Shown: positions 49,409 to 58,735, counted from the stretch's first letter. The stretch: DNA of 64,000 nt from Erysipelothrix aquatica (GCF_009828775.2 NZ_WTSY02000010.1:1-64000), one strand, 5' to 3'. Made by a program: numbers and translations. The notes: generated from the sequence alone by a model not told the origin.

Positions 49409-51065
49409 CATCACGATTGTTTGTTCGCTTTTGGCAGCAATTACGCTCGTACTAACACCATTTTACCTAGGAAAAGCAATTGATTTTATGATTGGAAAAG
49501 ACAATGTCGATATGGTCGGTGTTGTGGAAATGTTGAAGATTGCTCTGATGCTCTATGCCTCTAACTTTATACTGACATGGCTCGTTTCGCTTTTCGCAAA
49601 CCAAGTTTCAGTTGGCATCGTTGGAAGTCTTCGTGAAAAACTCTTTGCACATATCAACAAACTTCCTGTCGGATATTTGGATACTCATTCTCATGGTGAT
49701 ATTCAATCGCGCTTTGCAATGGATAGTGAGTTGATTCTTGACGGTATGTATCAACTGATTACCCAACTTATTGGAGGGATATTTGTTGTTGTTATATCAG
49801 CCTATTTCATGTTCTCAATCAATGTGATGATGACAGTAATTGTAATTGCACTTGTACCCCTTATGTACATAACATCGCGATTAGTCGCAAAACACTCGTT
49901 GCAACTTTATAAAAAACAACAAGCCATTGCCGGTGAAATAAGTGGAACAGTGAACGAATATTTTGCCAATAACACGCTATTACTTGCATACAATCATCAA
50001 GAAGACGCCATTGCTAAATTTGAAGCCCTGAATGCAGCGTTGAATGATGTCGGCGAACGGGCACAGTTTATTTCGGCAATTACCAATCCAACAACACGCG
50101 TCGTCAACAATATTAGTTATCTCTTGATTGGTTTGGTTGGTGCCTTTGCAGTTCGTGAATGGGGATTGACTGTCGGGTTATTAACAAGTTTTATTAGTTA
50201 CTCAATGATGTTCTCTAAACCTTTTAACGAATTTAGCGCTGTCGTAGCACAAGTTATGGCGGGACGTGCATCGTTAGAGCGAATTAACGCGATTCTTGAA
50301 GAGCCGCTTGAGAGCAACAACGCTCATGAACAAAAACTAGACGGTAAGGTTGTTTCCTTTGAAGATGTCCAATTTTCATATGTTGAAGGAAAACCCTTGA
50401 TTAAAAACTTAAGTCTCGAAATTAAACCACTTTCAAAAGTGGCGATAGTTGGTCCAACAGGTGCTGGGAAATCAACATTGATCAACCTCTTAATGCGCTT
50501 CTACGACATTGATTCAGGAAGTATTAAAATTGATGGCGTTGATTTACAATCGGTGAGCAAACAATCGATTCGCGATACAATGGGAATCGTACTTCAAGAC
50601 CCATGGCTCTTTGAAGGAACGATTCGAGACAATATTAAATACGGTAAAGTGGATGCCAGTGATGAAGCAATGTTTGAAGTTTCGAAACAAGCAGGATGCC
50701 ATGATTACATTATGAGTCTCGACAAACAATATGACACGAGGATCGCGTTAGAGTCCAAGAACATCTCGTTGGGGCAACGTCAGATGATTACAATTGCACG
50801 AGCACTGCTCGTCGATGCACCAATAATTATTCTTGATGAAGCAACAAGTAGTTTGGACGTCGTTACCGAACAGCATATTCAAAGTGTCTTTGTTAAAATT
50901 ATGGAAAAACGAACCAGTTTCTTTGTAGCACACCGCCTTTCAACGGTGATTGACTCAGATGTCATTCTTGTCATGAAAGACGGACAATTGATTGAACAAG
51001 GAAACCATGAAGAATTAATGGCTCGAGAGGGCTTCTACCACAAGCTCTATATGAGCCAGTTCTAA
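49377..51065 (+). CDS. ABC exporter half-transporter, catalytic subunit (second pair)
   Basis: 562 residues, partner of the gene at 47693. The transmembrane domain (about 5-310) is followed by an ATPase with Walker A GPTGAGKST, Walker B IIILDEATSSLD with the catalytic Glu, H-loop FFVAHRLST and an altered signature ISLGQRQM. It thus supplies the working hydrolysis site of an asymmetric heterodimer. The ATG at 49377 follows GAAGGAGG; a longer open frame back to 49275 lies within the partner gene. The gene ends 110 bases before cdaA. Confidence 0.9.
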   Translation: MKKTKVYLLLSITIVCSLLAAITLVLTPFYLGKAIDFMIGKDNVDMVGVVEMLKIALMLYASNFILTWLVSLFANQVSVGIVGSLREKLFAHINKLPVGYLDTHSHGDIQSRFAMDSELILDGMYQLITQLIGGIFVVVISAYFMFSINVMMTVIVIALVPLMYITSRLVAKHSLQLYKKQQAIAGEISGTVNEYFANNTLLLAYNHQEDAIAKFEALNAALNDVGERAQFISAITNPTTRVVNNISYLLIGLVGAFAVREWGLTVGLLTSFISYSMMFSKPFNEFSAVVAQVMAGRASLERINAILEEPLESNNAHEQKLDGKVVSFEDVQFSYVEGKPLIKNLSLEIKPLSKVAIVGPTGAGKSTLINLLMRFYDIDSGSIKIDGVDLQSVSKQSIRDTMGIVLQDPWLFEGTIRDNIKYGKVDASDEAMFEVSKQAGCHDYIMSLDKQYDTRIALESKNISLGQRQMITIARALLVDAPIIILDEATSSLDVVTEQHIQSVFVKIMEKRTSFFVAHRLSTVIDSDVILVMKDGQLIEQGNHEELMAREGFYHKLYMSQF

Positions 51066-51174
51066 ATGATAATGTCATGAAAAAATCACATATTGTTTGT
51101 GAAATATGATATTCTATAAGACGTACATATACAAATTACGAAAGTGATATAATAAAAAGACCAGGGAGGTACTT

Positions 51175-52608
51175 ATGGAGTTTACCCTACAAACATTACA
51201 AACGATTATTCAACAATTAAAAGTCGTTGCAGACTTCTTAATTATATGGGTTCTCGTGTATTACGTACTCAAAATTGTTCGTAATAACTCAAGAACAGTA
51301 CAGATATTTAAAGGAATAATCCTTATTGTTGTTATGCACTTCATCGCAACGAAGATGAACCTAACAACAACTGCATCCTTATTAGGCATTGCGTTACAAT
51401 ATGGACTGCTTGCATTCGTGGTTATTTTCCAACCGGAAATCCGCAACATGCTCGAGCGTCTTGGAAAGACATCAGTTTTCTCAACATTGCATTCACTTTC
51501 AGGAAATGAAAAAGAACGCCTTGTTGATGAACTTGTCGAAGCAACACGAATCCTGTCACAACGTAAGACAGGTGCTTTAATTACGATTGAACAAGGTCAC
51601 TCACTTACAGACTATATTAAAACAGGTAAAGTTTTAAACTCAGCAGTCACAAGTGATCTTTTAACTTCGATATTTGTAACTTCAACACCACTTCATGATG
51701 GTGCGGTAATTATTCAAGGAGACCGTATCGCAGCTGCATCTGCATACTTCCCACCAACAACGGTTGATTTACCTACAAAATATGGTGCACGTCACCGTGC
51801 TGCGATTGGTATCTCAGAAATGACAGACTCAATCACAATTGTTGTTTCAGAAGAAACGGGAACAATCTCAATTGCGGAAGGTGGGCGTCTTCGTGAAATG
51901 GATGAAACCAGCTTGCGTGACTACTTAAACCTTGTCATCCAAAACATGGAAAAAGAAGTGAGCCATGCCGTTTCAACACGCCGTGCACGCCGCTTAAACT
52001 TGTCAAAACTCAACATTGATCCAATTAAGATTGAAAAAATCAATGCTGATGATATCATGATTAAAGATTTTGATGAAGCGCAAGAAGATGATATGGACGT
52101 ATCACGCCTCATGAATATCTTCAAACGTAAGCCTAAAGAACCAAAAGTTAAGAAGGCTACAGAAGAAACACCTAAGGCATCAGAATCGGCAAAGAAACCA
52201 ACCGAAGAAAAACCAAAGGCACCGGATGAGTCCATTCGAAAACTCTTCAAGAAACACAAAGTTGAAGACGAAGTAACAGCTACTCCAGATACTACACCAG
52301 AAATGCCTGCCGAAACAGCAGTTGAAGCGCCAATCGAAACAATCGTTGAAGAGACAATTGAAGAAACGCCAACAAAAGTAAAAGCAAGCAAGAAAAAAGC
52401 ATCAACAACGAAAAAAGATGATGTCGCTGTTGAAAAAACAGAAGAAACAACACTCGATGTAGCAGGTGATGTTGCGAAAACAACGAAAACCAAAAGCACA
52501 AAAACAAAAAAAGTAACCGACACAAAGACTGTCGTTAAAGAAGTCAAAGAAGAGGCATCCGAAACCGTAATCCCTTCAGAAACGGAAGGAGGTAATGACA
52601 ATGAGTAA
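51175..52608 (+). CDS. cdaA: Diadenylate cyclase CdaA with a long low-complexity tail
   Basis: 477 residues, versus about 270-290 in typical CdaA. Three N-terminal transmembrane helices (about 18-35, 42-60, 68-86) precede the DAC domain. It has the catalytic DGA motif at 175-177 (LHDGAVII) and the RHR motif at 206-208 (GARHRAAIG). It condenses two ATP to c-di-AMP, the essential signal for osmotic and cell-wall homeostasis. After about residue 270 comes a basic helix, then from about 310 to 477 a Lys/Thr/Glu/Pro/Ala-rich disordered region with many KK, TK and EET repeats. This tail is absent from usual CdaA. The start follows GGGAGG. The gene heads the conserved cdaA-cdaR-glmM cluster; cdaR starts within its last eight bases. 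Confidence 0.95.
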   Translation: MEFTLQTLQTIIQQLKVVADFLIIWVLVYYVLKIVRNNSRTVQIFKGIILIVVMHFIATKMNLTTTASLLGIALQYGLLAFVVIFQPEIRNMLERLGKTSVFSTLHSLSGNEKERLVDELVEATRILSQRKTGALITIEQGHSLTDYIKTGKVLNSAVTSDLLTSIFVTSTPLHDGAVIIQGDRIAAASAYFPPTTVDLPTKYGARHRAAIGISEMTDSITIVVSEETGTISIAEGGRLREMDETSLRDYLNLVIQNMEKEVSHAVSTRRARRLNLSKLNIDPIKIEKINADDIMIKDFDEAQEDDMDVSRLMNIFKRKPKEPKVKKATEETPKASESAKKPTEEKPKAPDESIRKLFKKHKVEDEVTATPDTTPEMPAETAVEAPIETIVEETIEETPTKVKASKKKASTTKKDDVAVEKTEETTLDVAGDVAKTTKTKSTKTKKVTDTKTVVKEVKEEASETVIPSETEGGNDNE

Positions 52609-53992
52609 CAATAACAAAAAAGATGAAAAAAAGCCGATTGAATCTTCAGAAGAAAAAGTCGAAATTGCGCAGTATATCGCTGATAAGTCGCAGAAAATTT
52701 CAAAACGAACAGAAGCATTAGCGAATGGAACAATGCGTGTTCTCCGTTGGATGAGTGACTGGTTTGACCGTTTCCTATTTAACCCACGCCACAGTAAACT
52801 TGTCGCATTTGCCGTTGCCCTTGTCGTATACCTCGGATTCAACTCCCAAGGTATTATGACCGCACCACTTGAATATACAAAACCAGATGTTGTTGTGCCA
52901 GTATCTGTCACATACAATGCCGAAATGTATGAACTAAAAGGTGTGGACGAAGAAGTTAAAGTAACCTTTATTGGATCACAAAGTGATATTGGTCTGTTGA
53001 ATGTCAACAGTGCTCTCAAAGTAGAACTTGATTTAAGTGGTTTAACAGAAGGGACGCACCAAGTTAAATATAAAATTGATGGTGTTTCTCCACGTATTAA
53101 GACGATGATTGAACCATCCACAGCAAATGTCAAAATTATGACAAAAGAAGCTGAGAAGAAAGAACTATCATCAGACTTTATTAATATGGACAAACTCAAT
53201 CCAAAATATGTATTGGGTGAACCAGAACTCGAACTTCGTGAAGTTTCAATTCGTGGATCACGTGAAACATTGGATCAAGTAGCCTTCGTAAAAGCATTAA
53301 TCGATGTAAGTGGTCAAACACAAAACTTTGAAACCGATGCACAAATTGTCGCTTATAACCAAAAAGGTGAAAAACTCGATAAAGTCGATATTATTCCTCA
53401 AACAGTTAAGGCGAAAGTAGCCGTAAACGAAACATACAAATCCGTTCCGATTCGTCCAATCTTTGAAGGTGACATGCCAGCAGGTAAAGCTGTAAGCCAA
53501 TGGAAGATGGATGCGGAGTCAATTACGATTTATGCACCAAAAGAAATTCTCGATAACATCGATGAAGTTCGTGTTCCGATTCCAACATCGGCACTGACAT
53601 CCGACACCAACAAGTTGTCACAAACTGTAAGTTTACCAGCAGGTGTTCGTCACGGTACGGTAACTAAAGTTAACATTGAAGTTCAACTCGGGCCAGTGGT
53701 CTCACAAAAAGTTGATAATGTAGAAATTCTCTTTACTTCAAATGTGAACGATCTGAAACCAAGTGTAAATGGACTTGATCAGGCCGTGATTTCACTCGAA
53801 GTCTTCTCAACAGAAGAAAATATTAAAGAATTCAAGCGCGAGAATTTAAGAGTATATATTGATTTACGCAATGCAGTCGTGGGTGATGGCCAACAATTAC
53901 CATTATTCATTGAATACAACTATCCAAAATCAGGAGTTGTTTACCGCATCGTACCAGAAAAAGAAACAATTACAGTAGATATTATCAAGTAG
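52601..53992 (+). CDS. cdaR: CdaR/YbbR-domain regulator of CdaA
   Basis: 463 residues. A cytosolic, charged N-terminal extension of about 65 residues is followed by one transmembrane helix (about 66-84, FAVALVVYLGFNSQG). The extracytoplasmic part contains about four YbbR repeats (each about 80-90 residues with V-x-V-x-G strands). CdaR binds CdaA through the membrane and tunes c-di-AMP production. The start at 52601 is eight bases from AAGGAGG; the ATG at 52595 is too close to it. It overlaps the end of cdaA and is followed by glmM after 29 bases. The long charged N-terminal extension sits in the same compartment as the CdaA tail, suggesting they could interact. Confidence 0.92.
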   Translation: MSNNNKKDEKKPIESSEEKVEIAQYIADKSQKISKRTEALANGTMRVLRWMSDWFDRFLFNPRHSKLVAFAVALVVYLGFNSQGIMTAPLEYTKPDVVVPVSVTYNAEMYELKGVDEEVKVTFIGSQSDIGLLNVNSALKVELDLSGLTEGTHQVKYKIDGVSPRIKTMIEPSTANVKIMTKEAEKKELSSDFINMDKLNPKYVLGEPELELREVSIRGSRETLDQVAFVKALIDVSGQTQNFETDAQIVAYNQKGEKLDKVDIIPQTVKAKVAVNETYKSVPIRPIFEGDMPAGKAVSQWKMDAESITIYAPKEILDNIDEVRVPIPTSALTSDTNKLSQTVSLPAGVRHGTVTKVNIEVQLGPVVSQKVDNVEILFTSNVNDLKPSVNGLDQAVISLEVFSTEENIKEFKRENLRVYIDLRNAVVGDGQQLPLFIEYNYPKSGVVYRIVPEKETITVDIIK

Positions 53993-54021
53993 TACTTAAG
54001 TCATAAATGAAGGAGATTAAA

Positions 54022-55344
54022 ATGGGAAAATATTTTGGAACAGATGGAATTCGTGGTAATGCGAATGAGAAACTCGATGTCGCGATCGCGATGAAAGTCG
54101 GCGCATATCTCGGACACCTTCATAGAGGAAAAAACATTGTTGTAGGACAAGACACACGCTTGTCCTCCACCATGTTTGCAAGTGCCATCGCAGCTGGAGC
54201 AACTTCAACTGGGGCCCACGTGTACATGTTAGGTGTATGTGCAACGCCTGCATTAGCCTATACAGTCAGCAAAGGTGATTTTGAAGGTGGTGTCATGATT
54301 TCCGCAAGCCATAACCCATTTAATGACAATGGTCTCAAGGTTTTTGCATCGAATGGTATGAAAATTCCAAACGAGTTAGAACTAGAAATCGAATCCTACA
54401 TTGATGGTGAAATCGCTATTGATGTCGCAACAGGTGCTGAGATTGGCCAAGTTATTGAGTACCATGAGGGGCTTGAAAAATACTTGAGCTACGCTGAAGG
54501 GCTTATTGACGCACGCTTTGATGGATTAAATATTGTACTTGATCTTGCGAATGGATCTGCGACATCATCTGCCGAACGTGCATTCAAAGAATTAGGTGCA
54601 AATGTTACCGTGATGCATGGAAATCCAGATGGTATTAATATCAATACCAACTGTGGCTCAACGCATCCAGAATCTCTCATCGAAAAAGTTAAAGAACTGA
54701 ACGCTGATATGGGATTTGCTTTCGATGGCGATGCTGATCGCTGTTTAGCAGTTAACGAACACGGTAAACTTGTTGATGGTGATGAAATTCTCTATATCTT
54801 GGGACAATATCTACGGGATAAAGGTATGCTTAAAGAGGATACAGTGGTCTCAACGGTCATGGCTAACCTTGGCTTTATGAAGTGCTGTGAAAAGATTGGA
54901 CTAAACATTATCACGACTGATGTTGGGGATAAAAATGTCTTTGCTGAGATGGTCAAAAATGACTACAAACTCGGTGGTGAACAATCTGGACACATCATTC
55001 TTAAAGATTATGCAACAACCGGTGACGGCGTTTTAACAGCTCTTGTCATTGCGGAAGTTGTAGCGAAAGCTCAACAGTCACTTGGAACCCTTGGAAAAGA
55101 CTTTGTCCAATTCCCACAACTCCTTGAAAACCTAAAAATTGAAGATAAAAATGTTATTATGAATCATCCTGATGTCCAATCAGCAATTGAACGTATTACA
55201 AATGAACTTGGTGATGCAGGCCGTATCTTAGTACGCCCATCCGGAACTGAACAACTGATTCGTGTAATGGTTGAAGCAGAAACAAACGAATTGTGTAATC
55301 ATTACGTGAATGATATGATGAATGTAATCAAAACTATTCAATAG
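54022..55344 (+). CDS. glmM: Phosphoglucosamine mutase
   Basis: 440 residues, standard length. GlmM converts glucosamine 6-phosphate to glucosamine 1-phosphate for UDP-GlcNAc and peptidoglycan synthesis, and it is known to bind and inhibit CdaA. The active-site phosphoserine is in GVMISASHNPFNDNG, the metal site is FAFDGDADRC (DGDxDR), the sugar loop is GGEQSGHII and the phosphate loop is RPSGTEQLIRVM. The start MGKYFGTDGIRG at 54022 follows AAGGAG; an ATG five codons upstream overlaps that site. It completes the conserved cdaA-cdaR-glmM set; the response regulator begins 10 bases after it. Confidence 0.97.
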   Translation: MGKYFGTDGIRGNANEKLDVAIAMKVGAYLGHLHRGKNIVVGQDTRLSSTMFASAIAAGATSTGAHVYMLGVCATPALAYTVSKGDFEGGVMISASHNPFNDNGLKVFASNGMKIPNELELEIESYIDGEIAIDVATGAEIGQVIEYHEGLEKYLSYAEGLIDARFDGLNIVLDLANGSATSSAERAFKELGANVTVMHGNPDGININTNCGSTHPESLIEKVKELNADMGFAFDGDADRCLAVNEHGKLVDGDEILYILGQYLRDKGMLKEDTVVSTVMANLGFMKCCEKIGLNIITTDVGDKNVFAEMVKNDYKLGGEQSGHIILKDYATTGDGVLTALVIAEVVAKAQQSLGTLGKDFVQFPQLLENLKIEDKNVIMNHPDVQSAIERITNELGDAGRILVRPSGTEQLIRVMVEAETNELCNHYVNDMMNVIKTIQ

Positions 55345-55354
55345 AGGTGATCCT

Positions 55355-56011
55355 ATGAAACATGTTATTAACATTGTTGAAGATGAAAAAGATTTGAATG
55401 AACTTGTAAAAAGCTATTTAGAAAATGCTGGATACGAAGTGCGCTCATATTTTACCTACGAAGAAGCGCGTATTCATGCGCAAGATGATGATGTCCATCT
55501 GTGGATATTAGATATTATGTTGGACGATAAGAGTGGTTATGACCTCATTGAGCTCGTAAAATCTCACGATCCATCCACTCCTGTCATTTTCATGTCAGCA
55601 AGAGATAAAGAGTTTGACCGCATTATCGGGCTTGAAAAAGGAAGTGATGACTATATCACAAAACCTTTCTCGCCAAAAGAACTTGTTTTAAGAGTTAATA
55701 ATATAATCAAACGTGTCTATAGCCAAGATATTCAAACAGAAGTTGACGGCTATGTCATCGATGAAAAACAACGAAAAGCATCCAAAGATAACTATGAATT
55801 AGAATTAACAACCAAGGAGTTTGATCTCCTCATGCTGTTTGTCAAAAATAGAGGTGTTGCCTTTACCCGCGAACAAATCCTTGTTCACGTGTGGGAAACC
55901 AACTATTTCGGATCAGACCGTGTTGTTGATGATACACTCCGCCGTCTTCGAAAGAAGATGCCAGATCTTAATATCCAAACAATTTATGGCTTTGGATACC
56001 GACTCGGATAG
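55355..56011 (+). CDS. OmpR-family response regulator
   Basis: 218 residues. The receiver domain (about 1-118) has the acidic pair VEDE, the phosphorylated Asp53 in WILDIMLDD, the Ser/Thr of IFMSARDKE and the Lys of YITKPFSPKE. A winged-helix OmpR/PhoB DNA-binding domain (about 122-218) ends in TIYGFGYRLG. AGAGGTGA precedes the ATG. Placed ten bases after glmM and overlapping the sensor gene by one base, it is probably expressed with the c-di-AMP/peptidoglycan cluster. Targets are unknown; direct repeats downstream of maf (58671-58702) are a candidate site. Confidence 0.93.
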   Translation: MKHVINIVEDEKDLNELVKSYLENAGYEVRSYFTYEEARIHAQDDDVHLWILDIMLDDKSGYDLIELVKSHDPSTPVIFMSARDKEFDRIIGLEKGSDDYITKPFSPKELVLRVNNIIKRVYSQDIQTEVDGYVIDEKQRKASKDNYELELTTKEFDLLMLFVKNRGVAFTREQILVHVWETNYFGSDRVVDDTLRRLRKKMPDLNIQTIYGFGYRLG

Positions 56012-57330
56012 TGAAAAAATTCGGGCAGTATATAAGAAAGTTATCGTTGACGCAGCAATTAGTATTGATTGTTGTTTTGACGATGACTTTCTTTTTATTC
56101 TTTATCTTTGGAACGATATCGAAGAACATGGATGTTCTCGTTGATTATCAAATATATGATGTGATTAAACTTAAACAACAAGATGTCATTTACAATTATA
56201 CAAATGATATCGAAGACCCGTACTTATTTGGTGCTCCCAATCCAAATATGATACATATTATTAGTACTCCAGATGGAAAGTATTTGTCCAATGGCATGGA
56301 AACCCTTGATAAACGTTTGTTAAGACAAATCGAAATCCAAATGGACAATAATCAATATGGTGACTCTGTAAATTATATTTACTCCGATTCAAGATTGTAT
56401 ACAATAACCAACATCCCTTCAAAAAATGCATCAATTGCGACGATAATATCTCGTGACTATAACGATGCATTTAAAGACATGATGTTGAATAGTGTTGTTA
56501 ATATCTTAATGGTATTAATTGCATTGGTATTTATGACACTCTTAATTTGGGTATCGTCGATTATTCACCCCCTTAATGTAATCAGAAACTATATTGAAAA
56601 AGTGAAACGAAATGAAGATGCGACGCTGATTATTAATCGTGAGGATGAAATCGGTCAGTTGGCAGAAGTTTTGGTTGAAATGAATGATGTTATCAGACAT
56701 CAAGAAAAAGTTAAAGAAGAGATGATTCAGAATATTTCTCATGATTTAAAAACGCCAATCGCAACCATTAAATCATATGGTGAAGCAATTAAAGATGGCG
56801 TATATCCGTATGAAACGCTTGAAAAAAGTGTGGATGTTATTATCGAACATGCTGATCGTTTGGAGAAAAAGGTATACAACCTATTAACATTAAACCGTAT
56901 GGACTATTTAACATCTGAACAAATTGATCAAAATCACGAATTTGAAGTAAAGGAAATCATCGAGCAAGTAATTGTATCATCGAATCAGTTACGTCAGGAT
57001 GTCAGCATTGTGGTTGTTGGTGATAATAGTTTAATTTATGGATCTGAAGAGCCATGGCGTGTCGTGATTGAAAATTTATTGGATAATGCATTGCGGTATG
57101 CACAAACTGAAATAGTGATTGAAACTGATGATCACATGATTTCTGTATACAATGACGGAAGTCATTTAGCAGAAGGCAAGATTGAGCAGTTATTCAAAGC
57201 ATATGAAATGGGTGAAGGTGGCCAATTTGGCTTGGGCTTATCAATTGTCCACAAAGTTACATCGAATTATGGTTACCACGTATCCGCAGTCAATACAGAA
57301 CATGGCGTTATCTTTAAAATAGAGAGGTAG
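56011..57330 (+). CDS. Sensor histidine kinase with HAMP domain
   Basis: 439 residues, GTG start overlapping the regulator stop by one base. TM1 (about 13-35) and TM2 (about 160-183) flank an extracytoplasmic sensing domain of about 125 residues that I cannot assign. A HAMP linker (about 185-232), the dimerisation helix with the phosphorylated His244 in NISHDLKTPIATIKSYGEA, and an ATP-binding domain with an N box (VIENLLDNALRYA) and G box (FGLGLSIVHKV) follow. The ribosome site is weak, so translation probably depends on coupling. It pairs with the preceding OmpR regulator. The gene is followed after five bases by the NYN gene. Confidence 0.92.
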   Translation: MKKFGQYIRKLSLTQQLVLIVVLTMTFFLFFIFGTISKNMDVLVDYQIYDVIKLKQQDVIYNYTNDIEDPYLFGAPNPNMIHIISTPDGKYLSNGMETLDKRLLRQIEIQMDNNQYGDSVNYIYSDSRLYTITNIPSKNASIATIISRDYNDAFKDMMLNSVVNILMVLIALVFMTLLIWVSSIIHPLNVIRNYIEKVKRNEDATLIINREDEIGQLAEVLVEMNDVIRHQEKVKEEMIQNISHDLKTPIATIKSYGEAIKDGVYPYETLEKSVDVIIEHADRLEKKVYNLLTLNRMDYLTSEQIDQNHEFEVKEIIEQVIVSSNQLRQDVSIVVVGDNSLIYGSEEPWRVVIENLLDNALRYAQTEIVIETDDHMISVYNDGSHLAEGKIEQLFKAYEMGEGGQFGLGLSIVHKVTSNYGYHVSAVNTEHGVIFKIER

Positions 57331-57335
57331 AACCT

Positions 57336-58058
57336 ATGCAAACAAAAAATGATAAACGAATTGCGGTATTAATCGATGCCGATAATATCCCGTATAGTAA
57401 CATTGGTGGTGTTTTACGCGAAGTCGCACGTTATGGAACACCAACCATTAAAAGAATTTATGGAGACTGGACCCGTCAAACTGCATCAGGATGGAAAAGT
57501 CATTTGCTATCGCATGCTATTACACCGATCCAACAGTATTCCTATACAACCGGTAAAAATGCAACAGATTCAGCACTGATTATCGATGCGATGGACATAC
57601 TCTATGAAGGCAATGTGGAACGCTTCTGTCTTGTATCTAGCGATTCAGACTTTACCCGTCTTGCGGTACGTTTGCGCGAATCTGGAAAGTATGTCATCGG
57701 TATGGGTGAACAAAAGACCCCGACAGCATTCATCGCGTCATGCGATAAATTTGTTTATATAGAAAATATTGAAAAAGATGTTCCAGCTGTGCGTCCGTCT
57801 GTAAATGGACAACAAACAGCGGATCAAAAACTTTATGAACTTATTGCTGAATCGGTTAATGACCTCGCAGACGATAACGGATATGTCTTTATGGGTGATT
57901 TAGGAAACCACATCATCAAAAAACAACCGGATTTCGATCCTCGTAGCTTTGGCTTTCATCAATTAACACCATTGGTTAAATCAATGAATGCATTTGAAAT
58001 TGAAGAGCGACGAATTCCAGATACTAACGTGAAACATGTGTATATTCGGAACAAATAG
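57336..58058 (+). CDS. NYN-domain protein with OST-HTH/LOTUS domain
   Basis: 240 residues. The N-terminal NYN (PIN-like) domain shows the acidic residues of the nuclease fold: IAVLIDADNIPYSN (9-22), TDSALIIDAMD and CLVSSDSDFTRLAVRLRESG. The C-terminal about 85 residues (LYELIAESVNDLADDNGYVF to IRNK) match an OST-HTH/LOTUS domain, an RNA-binding module also found in germline RNA proteins. The combination predicts a ribonuclease or RNA-binding regulator. AGAGAGG precedes the ATG. It lies between the sensor kinase and maf in the long cdaA operon. Confidence 0.85.
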   Translation: MQTKNDKRIAVLIDADNIPYSNIGGVLREVARYGTPTIKRIYGDWTRQTASGWKSHLLSHAITPIQQYSYTTGKNATDSALIIDAMDILYEGNVERFCLVSSDSDFTRLAVRLRESGKYVIGMGEQKTPTAFIASCDKFVYIENIEKDVPAVRPSVNGQQTADQKLYELIAESVNDLADDNGYVFMGDLGNHIIKKQPDFDPRSFGFHQLTPLVKSMNAFEIEERRIPDTNVKHVYIRNK

Positions 58059-58088
58059 TTTATAATACTATTTGGAAAGAGGAAGTTT

Positions 58089-58652
58089 ATGCATAAGAAA
58101 TTAGTTTTAGCGAGCCAATCCCCACGTCGTCGCGAATTGGTAACATTTTTAGGGATACCATTTAGTGTTGAATCACCAACATCGAATGAAGACTTAAACA
58201 CAGCACTTACGATCGAACAACAAATTGAAGATTTAGCGCATCGTAAAGCAAAATCAGTATTCGAAGGATCACAGGATAATATTGTCTTGGGTTCAGATAC
58301 GGTTGTTGTGCTGGATGGAAAAGTACTGGGTAAACCTAAAGACGAAGAAGACGCATGTAGCATGTTACGATCGTTATCAGGTCGGACGCATGAAGTCATT
58401 ACTGGCGTAGCGTTGATTTCAAGCAACCTTGAACGAGTCTTCTCAGTCAAAGCAACAGTAACGTTCTTTGATTTGAGTGACGAAGAAATAAAAAATTACG
58501 TAGCAACTAAAGATCCAATGGATAAAGCAGGTAGCTATAGTATCCAAGGACATGCAGCATTGTTTGTTGAATCTATTGTTGGTGATTATTACACCATCAT
58601 GGGTCTTCCAATCTCACGTGTCTATCAAGAGTTGAAAGAAGGAAAGTGGTAA
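58089..58652 (+). CDS. maf: Maf-like nucleotide pyrophosphatase
   Basis: 187 residues. The opening KLVLASQSPRRRELVTFLGI is the Maf signature, and VLGSDTVVVLDGKVLGKPKD and DKAGSYSIQGHAALFVESI are the other conserved blocks. Maf proteins hydrolyse canonical or modified nucleoside triphosphates (dTTP/UTP/m5UTP types) and can affect septum formation. AAGAGGAAG precedes the ATG, 30 bases after the NYN gene. It is the last gene of the operon starting at cdaA; a strong terminator covers the stop. Confidence 0.95.
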   Translation: MHKKLVLASQSPRRRELVTFLGIPFSVESPTSNEDLNTALTIEQQIEDLAHRKAKSVFEGSQDNIVLGSDTVVVLDGKVLGKPKDEEDACSMLRSLSGRTHEVITGVALISSNLERVFSVKATVTFFDLSDEEIKNYVATKDPMDKAGSYSIQGHAALFVESIVGDYYTIMGLPISRVYQELKEGKW

Positions 58653-58668
58653 TTTGCCACTTTTTTTT
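58643..58668 (+). terminator. Terminator of the cdaA-maf operon
   Basis: The stem AAAGTGG/CCACTTT with a six-base loop is followed by eight Ts; it overlaps the maf stop. Confidence 0.85.
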
Positions 58669-58670
58669 AC

Positions 58671-58735
58671 GTTTGTAACATCAAATAAGGTGTTCGTAAC
58701 ATATTGCGCCGAATCATGAGGAAAATATCTATAAT
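58671..58735 (+). promoter_or_regulatory. Direct repeats ahead of an orphan promoter
   Basis: GTTTGTAACAT (58671-58681) and GTTCGTAACAT (58692-58702) are direct repeats with a period of 21 bp, two helical turns. They lie upstream of a TATAAT (58730-58735). The layout resembles an OmpR-family response regulator site. Confidence 0.5.

Noticed and set aside
51921..52733. Long minus-strand reading frame of 270 codons opposite the cdaA tail
   Set aside because: It is the shadow of the low-complexity Lys/Thr/Glu repeats; its product is Ser/Val/Phe-rich repeats with no ribosome site, and the plus-strand genes on both sides are certain.
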